Below, in pieces: positions 20,301 through 27,446 of a DNA stretch of 64,000 nucleotides (position 1 is its first letter; the number at the start of each line of letters is the position of its first letter). Below the pieces are notes generated by a model, which saw nothing but the letters and a program-made list of their open reading frames with translations, did not search any database and was not told the origin of the DNA. This DNA is from Tritrichomonas musculus (lineage: Eukaryota > Parabasalia > Tritrichomonadida > Tritrichomonadidae): the NCBI GenBank assembly GCA_039105265.1, contig JAPFFF010000027.1, forward strand, positions 496,001 to 560,000, in the 5' to 3' direction. The position numbers and the translations under genes are program-made.

Positions 20301-21375
20301 AACGAGTCTTTGCAATTTTTTGCCAAAACAGTTCTTCAACTTCAGGTGTCAAATCATTTAAAATGGTCGACCATTTATCAATATAAAAAGAATATTTAGT
20401 CAGCGTAATATCCCACAAATTTAACAAATAAGAAGATTCAATGTAACCGTTCACAATCATCTTTTTAAGAAGCCACGCATAGCCAGTAAAAAGCTCATCA
20501 TGCAAATTCTCAAATAAATTATCTAGAGTGTTTTCATCTTTGATTTTTTGAAAGACTCTGTCTGGCAGATTTTCCATTGAACGAAAAGTGTTTATTGCGC
20601 AAAATTGCTTACTTAAAAAAGTGCTATTTAGCATTCTCAAACAAAAATCAATTTGCGAATCTTTCAAGTTTTGAATGAGTGATTGATCTTGCTCTTTCAT
20701 TTCAAATAAAATGTTATAAATTGAATTTATTTGGTTTTCTGAAATGTTTCGAAAATCTTGTTTTTCAACGTTTTTTATCGCTTGAATAAATGATGTTGAA
20801 AATGTAGTGAAAAATGACTTGAATGATTTCTTGTCCCACTGACTATGAAAGACATTAATAAGATATATTACATTATAGTAAATATCAAAAGATATTTTGA
20901 CTCCTTGGCTCTCAAAATGAGTTTTACTTTTATTCAAAATATCAGAATTTAAAAAAATTTTTAAATTGGATGAATATAAAGGTGATGTCGATAAAAACGA
21001 ATAGGAATTGGATATCGTCGAATAGTAAAATGGATAGTCCTTTTCAGTAACAATCTTTTGGACTGATTTAGAAAATTTAAAATGATCTGTGAACAAAAAT
21101 TTTGGTATCAAAATTATGTACGATTCGAGAATTGAATTAAGATTTTGTACATATTCTTGCTCAGATGGAGTAAGATTAAGTATTTCTGTTATGATTTTCG
21201 GTGAATATTTGTCAATAAATTCATTCGTGTCGTTTTTGAATTTTTCAGTTAAATAATCCGTTTTTTGAATTGATATTATTTGGTCTTTTAATTCAGTTTC
21301 TAATTTCTTAAACTTCGTGGGATTCGATAAAGATGATAATACAATCTCAATCCATTCTTGAAAATTTTGATCCAT
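14398..21375 (-). CDS. giant ubiquitin-specific protease (USP9X/USP34-like, C19)
   Basis: 2325 residues from an ATG. The USP catalytic core begins near residue 1130: LRNLGSTCYANSVLQQLF carries the nucleophile Cys1141, followed by QQDAVEFLQLIL and the His box ANTGHYFSYC with His1371, then CNDTRVRQFD and DDTAYILFYKK. The core is flanked on both sides by about 1000 residues of helical-repeat-like sequence. A long helical protein with a central UCH domain is the plan of USP9X, USP24 and USP34, which remove ubiquitin from many substrates. All catalytic boxes are present, so activity is expected. It is the largest gene in the window, and no intron was seen. Confidence 0.9.
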   Translation of the reverse strand: MDQNFQEWIEIVLSSLSNPTKFKKLETELKDQIISIQKTDYLTEKFKNDTNEFIDKYSPKIITEILNLTPSEQEYVQNLNSILESYIILIPKFLFTDHFKFSKSVQKIVTEKDYPFYYSTISNSYSFLSTSPLYSSNLKIFLNSDILNKSKTHFESQGVKISFDIYYNVIYLINVFHSQWDKKSFKSFFTTFSTSFIQAIKNVEKQDFRNISENQINSIYNILFEMKEQDQSLIQNLKDSQIDFCLRMLNSTFLSKQFCAINTFRSMENLPDRVFQKIKDENTLDNLFENLHDELFTGYAWLLKKMIVNGYIESSYLLNLWDITLTKYSFYIDKWSTILNDLTPEVEELFWQKIAKTRSFPLPVYSLLRKISIRANESQKKMIFQCLFQQVFSSDITDETEDEVIQTVVLFIPRDEEFKLSVKDQCIDLIKSNLHVSFALNVLKKLVFYFGAQDSRDLFHTFLKISPDISFYTQQYLDFLVSDMRHFVTPLNDEESEEFSSLARKLVPSKSKELQKFFEDIAKTQKIIFPTLFFENIIIRLSQMATESKLNFFNDDNCVDLLICLFKEVNHKSFESIVLFNDLWIQSVTNLTCEDEIWNILYQTSNLKLASFLSRLYSNCKESRSLEILTKHCLVNPPNYGALKALLQSIDQREGIIVKKDKVNKWTKLDDLLNTFYFNSNSFAKTVEIKITGDFSSTLSLPPVIKAQVLKSRISDLLLVRRDSFNLQLNGESLPSEVVHFTKASLLKITISEKERFAPTKPTDFLGQEENQFIVSLLSSSDEEISKVALEIANNLPTNEQEKNLLTSSDKINWESVFDSSHINLLLYRLNAIGNLLQTDWQSRFHDENGAFFLYDLLVVKNHLYRSNPIILLLLQKMIESEKPIFKSFGSNDYETLIKLIFTEDEELSNESNAIILMNILKNESKEDPSVLFSLPLFNELVSKSIFHPNKTYRATICSIISLKTDKKDFLLQFLDSSDCDYCQEFYHLFERSIENETDDSTLFHLLSNLIISHFYDTEDIQKILFIKSPNEPFVNGILSLLHTVLSTTKNENNSNEDIQKLIKFMLQCVAFNPIYYYPLKPFFFSLLKILMKSSSLNEQFLFEKLSEIHDKTNLPKLIQNIQFSASHEGRKGLRNLGSTCYANSVLQQLFNVIQFRNSFLSNSCEEKDWEFQLQMIFAKLLFFPSTFVSTENFFKVWKGWDGKPLKTYEQQDAVEFLQLILDRVNEKFPHVADIFKGKIQHDTVGVNVEYENVTDEDFTTLGLDVNDQKDIDESLSKFLLPDFHNDYNADELGRINAKRFHRILKAPSVLIIQLKRFSYDLQQQQRLKITKRYIFPHVFDITRAMVDQTNRVEYELIGVVVHIGNANTGHYFSYCKDLSVTNNKNNNKYGKWFCCNDTRVRQFDGSLLPEIASGENANGNMNDDTAYILFYKKKNDNDTQNQEDNKNISENVISKIANEIQESLRSSVLTSISYAKFIYEICDENDPNKGQFTFNYFVKFLRILPNEQIINDFVTKCNKYIEMSKEFSNFVVSQTDIHLLMLLQNECLITREKYSKVLCNAMDYADSYEVQNLINFLISKLESSVEYWRNFDDFFLPFLKCVSINSCSNINLLPIIFDFLQKQVPEYVKEHSDDKKIYQRIKLNYVFKLLVVLLSSSALKNEYKSIIFSNSFLDRWIQSQYHAVAFAQLLRSFVLESPELSTVYFKFLVENANDLSPESAASHFSVLSNSQNKSNEDQINWCFNFLRTKPPVYIKIFLEQLTMKMKESKIDFSFPFLKYGDIWINEWLFSSDSDLRKSVRQFIATVFQSTATKSDTTENSNVNLHELLNLLISKIPEMTQITTKRKKNYKPSSSSTSVEYSLPANTFYSLLSWVVINGKFELELTEIASQLTDALISHKALQLKDNFPQQRLVEVICLCKSSRFFEIVSPKKFLSAFSNVDCSVESNKTMSFNAIKFIPNGHFFDVVKSEIFIKLASFELTENYSNTHQHFYYRTTSKKNEPNPNLSVNNESQSSSFMNCSVFNSIVFPISMPLNLSVSLTNFENIKFMEYVFSQINPHTAQDIASALWQRNFHKALIDSLFATISKQILTVAPETAIIFVKQRCHFSIVDQIKSQIKIFLSTNENGDDKVKDDKSSAYYLTIYFQLLQAFTDAYKEAFLGKKTWYGSCKFYPIVRFWDKYKALIGDIIKLLMKSNNLEEIDAAASLLRCVAMIDDNLAAFIFDQIASLNGKMLVSMNVKFRNSVFLLIDSVSNLLINNTLKQSQLFCILEAEFNSLVESKMFDLMILDSLNRRIDMIIDFSDPVKLKKTDIFLRNYEIWQKIN

Positions 21376-21779
21376 GAAAAAAAATTAATAAATTATAAAA
21401 TTTAGTTTATCTTCTAAGACCATTTATCAATTGAATTGTATAAAAAAGTTCCATTTATCAATTGATAATGGACCATTATCAAAAGATCACAGAAGAGAAA
21501 TCTCAAAAACTATTTTATTTTATGAAATTTTTTTATAATAGTCGATGAATAATTCTTCAACTATAAATAAATAAAGATAAACTTCATTACTGTTTAAGCA
21601 GAATCATTTGTACTAAATAAATATTAGTTTTTGTTTTTGAAAATTTGATTGTTCGTGTTATTTTCTTTTTTTTAAATCAATATCATAATAGAAAACTATG
21701 AATCTAATTTATTTGATTAAATATAAGAAAAAAATATTAACCTAATACTAGTAATGTCAGGCTTGATAATTCAATTAAT
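21376..21779. other. upstream region of the protease gene, with palindrome
   Basis: AT-rich. The short sequence CCATTTATCAATTGA occurs twice near 21420-21470, and a near-perfect palindrome TTGATAATGG-A-CCATTATCAA lies at about 21461-21481. It may be part of the protease gene's control region. No gene seen. Confidence 0.35.
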
Positions 21780-22160
21780 GGCAAAGTATCATTCAAACAA
21801 TGCATTTCTTAAACCACTATGCTCTTTGTAAAAAAAGCTGAGTCATTCACTTTTAAAGGTTGTTCGCTATTGAAATAAATTTCTATTCCTCGTTCTGCTA
21901 TTTAAATTGAAAATTGTGCTTTTTGTTATTGTTCTTTACTAACTAAAAGTTCTATTCCTTCTTACTTAGCTAGAATTGGCTCTGGAGCTTTTTCTGAGTG
22001 ATTTTCTTCATATTCAATTTTAATGCATTCTTAGGTGGCTTCAATTGGAGAATGTGATATATTTTCAAAATCAACAAAGTAATATTTTTTGAATGTAATA
22101 TACTTTCAATCTAAAGCATCACTTTTGAATGCGTCTTGCCATTTAGCAATTGAAAATTGT
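21780..22160 (+). pseudogene. decayed BspA-like LRR gene fragment
   Basis: On the plus strand, in one frame, fragments such as ESFTFKGCSLLK, ISIPRSAI, IENCAFCYCSLLTKSSIP and LARIGSGAFSE follow the BspA unit (AF-x-GC-SLL-x-x-IxIPxS-xxxIG-x-x-AF). The frame has stops within the repeats. Two of them (TAA near 21870 and 21905) sit exactly where intact BspA units usually have glutamine (SLKQISIP, VTQIE), and a TAG near 22035 precedes VASIGE, so each could be a single C-to-T change of CAA or CAG. No start codon or end is recognisable. It lies just upstream of the phosphatase gene. Remnant call is fairly safe; limits are approximate. Confidence 0.6.
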
Positions 22161-22186
22161 TAACTGTTAAAAAGGGAGGTTTTTTG

Positions 22187-22196
22187 TCATTTTTGG
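22187..22196 (+). promoter_or_regulatory. initiator-like motif TCATTTTTGG
   Basis: A match to the trichomonad initiator (TCA followed by Y-W-Y-T-T) 11 bases before the ATG at 22198, the usual short distance between transcription start and start codon in these organisms. Inference from position and consensus only. Confidence 0.45.
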
Positions 22197-22197
22197 A

Positions 22198-22914
22198 ATG
22201 ATTTCTACAAAGGAAGACTATGCATGCGTCATCGAAAACCAGTTATATTATGGTAATTCTAAGTTAGCTGGCGATGAATATAGATTAAAGGAAATTGGTG
22301 TAAAATCGATTGTTGATTTAATTAAATATTACACAAAAAGTAAAATAATAAAACACTCATCAGATTTTAATGTTTTTCATATTGATATTGAAGATATTCC
22401 AACAAATGGTATTGATTGGTGCGAAGAACCAGCAAAATTTATAGATGATCAATTATCAAAAAATAATGCTGTTTATGTTCATTGTTCCTATGGTATTAGT
22501 CGATCTACAGCTTTGATAATATACTATTTGATAACTAGAAAGAACCAAAATTTGAAACAAACTTTTGATCAATTAAAAAATATTAGGAATGTTGCATCAC
22601 CAAATTACGGTTTTATGAAAGGATTGAGCGAGCTAGAGCAAAAATTATATGGTACTGTTACATTATCACCAGTTGATTACTCACTGCAATGCATATATGA
22701 AATTTTTCCTTCGGTTGCCAAAGATGAAATTGATCAGGTTTATAAAGGAACTAAAGATGAAATTATAAACAATAAGGAAAAGTATGATGAACTAGTAAAT
22801 GCAAAAAATATTGAACCTGTAGGATATTTCACAATTCAAAAATTATTTGACAAATATGGAAACAAAGCTTTTGTAAGGCGAGTGAATTGCAATTTCCATC
22901 ATCCTTTTGAATAA
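22198..22914 (+). CDS. dual-specificity protein phosphatase
   Basis: 238 residues from an ATG. The phosphatase signature is HCSYGISRSTALIIYYL near residues 98-114, with the catalytic Cys and Arg of the HCxxGxxRS loop. The upstream DIEDIP contains a candidate general-acid Asp. The domain ends near residue 155 (NYGFMKGLSELEQKLYG), the normal DUSP length. The remaining 80 residues (a Lys/Asp-rich helical tail, KDEIDQVYKGTKDEIINNK) match nothing I know. It removes phosphate from Tyr and Ser/Thr, but the substrate is unknown. An initiator-like motif precedes it. Confidence 0.85.
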   Translation: MISTKEDYACVIENQLYYGNSKLAGDEYRLKEIGVKSIVDLIKYYTKSKIIKHSSDFNVFHIDIEDIPTNGIDWCEEPAKFIDDQLSKNNAVYVHCSYGISRSTALIIYYLITRKNQNLKQTFDQLKNIRNVASPNYGFMKGLSELEQKLYGTVTLSPVDYSLQCIYEIFPSVAKDEIDQVYKGTKDEIINNKEKYDELVNAKNIEPVGYFTIQKLFDKYGNKAFVRRVNCNFHHPFE

Positions 22915-23519
22915 TTTAATTTAAAAGAGTAATTATATATTCACTGATTATTCTAAAAAATTCTTCTCTTGAGGTATTACTAGTTTATTAATCATTAAAG
23001 CAAAGTAGTAAAATTCATTAAATAAATGAATGAGTGAACTTCCCTTTTTCTTTGAATTCATTGAAAATTTTCCATAAATGAGTCAATTGAATCTGAATAC
23101 CCAATTCATGCGACAGAAATCACTGCAAAACAAAGTTTTCTGGCAAAATCAAAGAACATTAAAAATACTACAAATTTCACAATAAACATTTAACAGCAGA
23201 AATTGAAATCTCTCTGAATTGTACAGAACATACGAAGTTGCCTTTGATAGTATATCAAGTATAACCCTGCAATTGGTGATTGATGATAAGCTTTTCAGAT
23301 TTACAAGTATGAACTGACTGACTACATGTTCGAGCCACAGCTGATTATAATTTGGATCCTATAATCATATAAAGATTATTCATTCATAATTTCAATATGA
23401 TTGTTTGCATTGAACTTCAATAATTATTGGATATCAACAAATATTTACACAAGTATATAAAAATATGGATTAGCCCATATATATTGTATCTGTGTAGAAA
23501 ATTTTCTTTTTTTAATTTT
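22915..23519. other. spacer between phosphatase gene and Polinton
   Basis: About 600 bases. The section 23040-23360 is less AT-rich than its surroundings and may be old coding DNA, but no frame is open and I recognise no family in any frame. The last five bases (ATTTT, 23515-23519) are the left copy of the Polinton target duplication. Confidence 0.35.
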
Positions 23520-24039
23520 CGTCGTATATATTTACTGTGATTTTAGACCTTCGGTCTAAAACCCCAGTAACTCAAGAATTTAAAGCCAAAAATTAAAACC
23601 CGAACATATTATTAAATTTTACAACTCCACTGATTCATCACCCCTTCATAAATGATTTTAATAAATTTCATCCTCAAATCTCAAAAGTCAAAAATTGAAA
23701 ACATAAATTTTATACGTAAATGATTAAAATTATTTTAAAATAAAGAATATGTTAAAATAACGACGGTTGACGAGTAAAAACGAAGATTTCAATACTTTGA
23801 CGAGAAAACGACTAGTCAAATTTTTAAAATTTTTTAATTCAATACTCTCACAAATCGAAAAAATTTTATAAAATACGTTATTTCCGAAATGTCTGATAAT
23901 TTGAATACTTCGCCAAGGGCTCAAACTTTTCAAAGTTTCACATAAATCGAAAAAAATTTTTATAAATAAACGTTCACCACAAATTATAAAATATTTTTAT
24001 CATTTATTTTTATATCACATGTCTCAAAAAAATAAATCT
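23520..24039 (+). repeat. left inverted terminal repeat of the Polinton
   Basis: Near-identical to the reverse complement of 41305-41824. Contains a small outer palindrome, TAGACCTTCGGTCTA, about 25 bases in. A 67-codon frame occurs in both copies but only mirrors the repeat and is not called as a gene. Confidence 0.92.
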
Positions 24040-24115
24040 CAAAAGTCAAAAATTGAAATCATAAATTTTATACGTAAATGATTAAATTTATTTTAATATA
24101 AAGAATATGTCAAAA
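23676..24115 (+). repeat. direct repeat (about 82 bp, twice) at the Polinton left end
   Basis: A segment starting AAATCTCAAAAGTCAAAAA at 23676-23757 recurs at 24034-24115, about 90% alike. The first copy lies inside the terminal repeat and the second overlaps its inner edge and supplies the start codon of the first gene at 24107. It may be a shared promoter module. Confidence 0.75.
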
Positions 24116-25540
24116 TTAAATAGAAATAATTTTAAAGGTTTGAAACTTGATAAACTTAATAAATATATTGAATTAATTAATGAAAAACTTAACGTTACTA
24201 TTCACGAGTCTCCCTCATGGCAAGGTTCAGTTGCAAATTTAATGAAATTTTTAAATGAAAATAATTATATACAACATGAAGGTTTGAGAATAAATGATAA
24301 ATCAATTTCAAATTTTATTTCTAGATTAAATAATTTTCAAAACAAAAACGATAATTTAAATTTTTTACCAATTAATAAAATGAATAAATCGAAAATTCCG
24401 CAATTAATAAATAATGTTTCTCAATTAAACCAAATGCGTGATCAATCATACGCTAGCTTGGCAGAAAATAACATTAATAAGAAAGACTTAACTAAAGCAT
24501 TAAATGATATGGCGTTTTACCGTGAAAGAATGGCTGCAATTCAACCAACGAAAAAGGCTAAACAAAATAAATACGGTAATGTTGGTATGGATGACTTAAT
24601 TAATGTTGTGGCTAAATTAAATCAAGATGTTAAACAAATTCGAGACGCTCAAAGTGTTGTAAGTGCGAATGAATGGATTAATAGACATGGATATAATGAT
24701 TTATATGAAGCCACCGGTAAAGATTTAGATGGTGACGGAATACCTGAAGTCGTCGTACAAACAAAAGAAGGTAAAAAGCCTGTAATAGTTAATGGATTTA
24801 CAACCGTTCCGTCATTATTCCCATATCGCAATGCTTATTATAAAACTTACCCAACTGTGGACCAACGTAAAGAAGCTCATAAACAAGGTATAAACTTAAG
24901 AGGATTTATTAATAATATATATCATCCTGAATTTGATGAAACAGGGCGTACAGTCACTAATTATGCGGGTGAAAGTTGGCAAGACTTTGAAACAAAATTA
25001 AAAGCTGCTGGTATCGATGAAAAGCACTTAATCAAACCAAAGAAACGTTCAACTTATCAGGCTTTTGTTGGTAAGTGTATCTCTCCAATTTATCAAGGTA
25101 TCAAATACCTCAACGGTGTAAAATTACCATTCACACTTACACAAATGGCAACGGTTATATGGAATCAATTTGCTTTACTTCCTGCAATGGTTTATGTTTA
25201 TGGTGAAAGTGTTATGAATGTTAATGAGGATCAATGGAAGAATTTAAGAGGAAAGAAAGCAGTTAAAGAAGCTATTGAGTTCATAGTTCACGATTATTTA
25301 ATTAATCCTGTAAAAATTGGTGAATTTGTACCTACTGCATGTGAAATGTGTAATAAATCCGGACTACCAGTTGACCCTGAACATATTCCATTAGTTGCTA
25401 AAGCAACAATTGCAATAATACTTAAAGGAATAAATACATTACCTCCAAATCCAAGTGATTTTAATAAATGGTTTGATGCTAATGTTCAATCACAAGTACA
25501 AGCACTACAAACATCAGCAATCGTAGAAGAACCTGAATAA
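24107..25540 (+). CDS. Polinton protein with DxDGDG motif, probably structural, unknown
   Basis: 477 residues. The N-terminal third is Asn/Lys-rich and probably helical. A motif DLDGDGIPEVVVQ near residue 205 resembles a calcium-binding DxDxDG loop, followed by VNGFTTVPSLFPYRNAYYKT. The C-terminal part is more hydrophobic, with a CxxC pair (ACEMCNKSG). Position at the left end, just before the packaging ATPase, suggests a virion part, but I cannot name a family. A homology search with the segment 195-260 would be the most telling. Confidence 0.6.
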   Translation: MSKLNRNNFKGLKLDKLNKYIELINEKLNVTIHESPSWQGSVANLMKFLNENNYIQHEGLRINDKSISNFISRLNNFQNKNDNLNFLPINKMNKSKIPQLINNVSQLNQMRDQSYASLAENNINKKDLTKALNDMAFYRERMAAIQPTKKAKQNKYGNVGMDDLINVVAKLNQDVKQIRDAQSVVSANEWINRHGYNDLYEATGKDLDGDGIPEVVVQTKEGKKPVIVNGFTTVPSLFPYRNAYYKTYPTVDQRKEAHKQGINLRGFINNIYHPEFDETGRTVTNYAGESWQDFETKLKAAGIDEKHLIKPKKRSTYQAFVGKCISPIYQGIKYLNGVKLPFTLTQMATVIWNQFALLPAMVYVYGESVMNVNEDQWKNLRGKKAVKEAIEFIVHDYLINPVKIGEFVPTACEMCNKSGLPVDPEHIPLVAKATIAIILKGINTLPPNPSDFNKWFDANVQSQVQALQTSAIVEEPE

Positions 25541-25647
25541 TAAATTTTAAGAAATGTGTTAATATCTAATTTCAGTTAATGATTCATAAACATAAAAATA
25601 TATTTTTATCAATAATTAAAATAAACTTTTACATTAATACATAGAAA

Positions 25648-26481
25648 ATGAACACATCATTAGAAAATATGATTAAAACACACGTTATGCATACGTTAAA
25701 AACCTATGCTATGGATAAAAATGAAAGCCTAATTTCTGAAATACACCCTGAAGTATCTATTAGGCTAAATAGTGTTAACGTCATTGTTGGTAAGCAATCA
25801 TCCGGAAAAACTGTTATAGCATTAAAGGAAATCATCAAATTAGGTGTATTAAACACTCATCACTTATTTATCTACGTTACAAAAGACGGTCAGGAATCAG
25901 ACAAAACATTTTTAGCATTAAAGCCACTTCTTATGATTCCATATATTATAATTAGTGAACAAGAAGCTGTAGAATTCATGAAAGATTTAATCTCGGCAAA
26001 GAATTTATATAATCTTATCAAACGTGAAAACCTCCATGACAAAATAGATGATCAACAAAAAGAGGATATGTTTAAAATGCTTGCAGTTTCTGATTTCAAC
26101 AAAGAAGTATTACATACAATCGTTTTATTCGATGATATCTCGAATAGTAAATTATTTTCATCAGAAGAATCATATTTTAGCCAATTAATACGTAGATGTA
26201 GACATATAAATTTTTCATTTCTCCTTTTAATTCAAGGATGGAAAGGATTAAAACCTCATGTTAAAAATGAAATATCAACATTATTTATATTTCCATGTTT
26301 CAATAAACAACAATTACGTTATATTTATTCACAATCAGCATCTAATTTATCATTTGACGAATTTTATGAAATGTATTCAAAAATATTGAAACGAAAAACT
26401 GAAGATTGTGAAAGTCACCCATATATGATCATTCAAGTTGTCGATGGCGGTAATACATCAATAGAACTTGACGATTCCTGA
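25648..26481 (+). CDS. Polinton genome-packaging ATPase (FtsK/HerA-like)
   Basis: 277 residues. Walker A is GKQSSGKT at 48-55 and Walker B is HTIVLFDDIS at about 156-165; a downstream polar segment (LLLIQGWKGL) sits where the family has its sensor. Compact A32-like ATPases of this size drive DNA into the capsid in Polintons, virophages and large DNA viruses. Its 3' end overlaps the next gene, on the opposite strand, by 49 bases. Confidence 0.85.
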   Translation: MNTSLENMIKTHVMHTLKTYAMDKNESLISEIHPEVSIRLNSVNVIVGKQSSGKTVIALKEIIKLGVLNTHHLFIYVTKDGQESDKTFLALKPLLMIPYIIISEQEAVEFMKDLISAKNLYNLIKRENLHDKIDDQQKEDMFKMLAVSDFNKEVLHTIVLFDDISNSKLFSSEESYFSQLIRRCRHINFSFLLLIQGWKGLKPHVKNEISTLFIFPCFNKQQLRYIYSQSASNLSFDEFYEMYSKILKRKTEDCESHPYMIIQVVDGGNTSIELDDS

Positions 26482-26792
26482 AGAAATGATATAATTTTAT
26501 TCACTGTATTTCTGATTTCATTTATTTCATTCCTTAATTCTTCAATGGACTCTGTCCTGAGCGAAGCCTTACTTACTATTTCTTTTTCCTCTTTTTCAAC
26601 CCATTTCTTTAACATCAACACACTCTTTATTTTTGTAATTCTATACCCATCGATTTTATACATTTTGTTTAATTTATGAGTCGTTAACTTATCCACTTCT
26701 TCCTTATTCTTTGAATACCATAAATTAAATTCATCGACTGTTTTAAATTCTTTTAAATAGTTTTTAATTGGTTCAATAACTTTTAAATCCAT
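26433..26792 (-). CDS. small Polinton protein with coiled coil, unknown
   Basis: 119 residues, charged. The part before residue 60 is Lys-rich (NKEEVDKLTTHKLNKMYK), and residues about 70-108 form a likely coiled coil (EELRNEINEIRNTVNKIISF) ending in a Ser-rich tail. It converges on the ATPase gene. No family recognised; a DNA-binding or assembly role is only a guess. Confidence 0.5.
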   Translation of the reverse strand: MDLKVIEPIKNYLKEFKTVDEFNLWYSKNKEEVDKLTTHKLNKMYKIDGYRITKIKSVLMLKKWVEKEEKEIVSKASLRTESIEELRNEINEIRNTVNKIISFLQESSSSIDVLPPSTT

Positions 26793-26862
26793 GAATTATG
26801 AAATAATTCTGATCAAAGATCTTTAATTAAAAACAAAAATAAAAATTTTTAATTAATAATAA

Positions 26863-27006
26863 ATGAGTTTATCAGAAATTTTTCTTGGTTGTTTAACAAT
26901 TATTGAACTCGCTAATTTACTCATTCGCATTGTGAAACTTTCCCCAACATTAAACGATAAACCACCTGAATTAACTGATGAAATGAGGAAACGACTTTAC
27001 TCATGA
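26863..27006 (+). CDS. 47-residue Polinton protein with one membrane segment
   Basis: A short frame from an ATG ends at TGA 27004-27006. It reads MSLSEIFLGCLTIIEL, then a continuing hydrophobic stretch to about residue 27, and a polar Pro/Glu/Arg tail. It fills the gap between two other genes with an 8-base space to the next, and is preceded by the AATTAATAATAAATG kind of leader used by the element's other genes. Tiny membrane proteins are common in such elements. Function unknown. Confidence 0.45.
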   Translation: MSLSEIFLGCLTIIELANLLIRIVKLSPTLNDKPPELTDEMRKRLYS

Positions 27007-27013
27007 TTTATTT

Positions 27014-27334
27014 TTATTCCTTCAGTAATGGAATATCAAACCTTCTAATACCTGCACCATTTGCGCCTACAATTCTTCGAGCTCCTGCACCGTTCACACC
27101 TAACGCGTTAACATTTCCACCTTTATAATTAATTCTGTCATTTAATTTACTCACACCATTTCCGATTGTATTTATTACCTCACCAGCACTTCCACCTATT
27201 AAATCACCAGCTTGTCCTATCAATGGTGCAAATCTACCAACTGTTTCAACTGCTTTCTTTACTTTTGGAACTATTTTGCCAATTATGTTTTTAGCTCCGT
27301 TCACAATATTTTTAAACCAACTTCCAAATGCCAT
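27014..27334 (-). CDS. amphipathic virion-type peptide 1 (pVI-like)
   Basis: 106 residues starting MAFGSWFKNIVNGAKNIIGK, a basic amphipathic helix, followed by a Gly/Ala-rich region (LIGQAGDLIGGSAGEV) and a Gly/Arg tail (GVNGAGARRIVGANGAGI). The second such gene in this element (34734) has the same eight-residue opening except for one substitution. The build recalls the adenovirus membrane-lytic protein VI. That link is inference from composition. It precedes, and is divergent to, the candidate capsid gene. Confidence 0.6.
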   Translation of the reverse strand: MAFGSWFKNIVNGAKNIIGKIVPKVKKAVETVGRFAPLIGQAGDLIGGSAGEVINTIGNGVSKLNDRINYKGGNVNALGVNGAGARRIVGANGAGIRRFDIPLLKE

Positions 27335-27446
27335 ATTTTCATTAATGTAAAAAATTTATTTTTCATTTCTTAATTCATTTATTTTTTCAAAACTATAAAT
27401 TCTTTTCTTTATTAACTTATTATTTAATTTTTTTTCAATATTTAAA

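Noticed and set aside
23730-23933. 67-codon frame in the left terminal repeat, identical to one in the right repeat
   Set aside because: It exists only because the two terminal repeats are mirror copies; AT-rich composition and no protein-like features.
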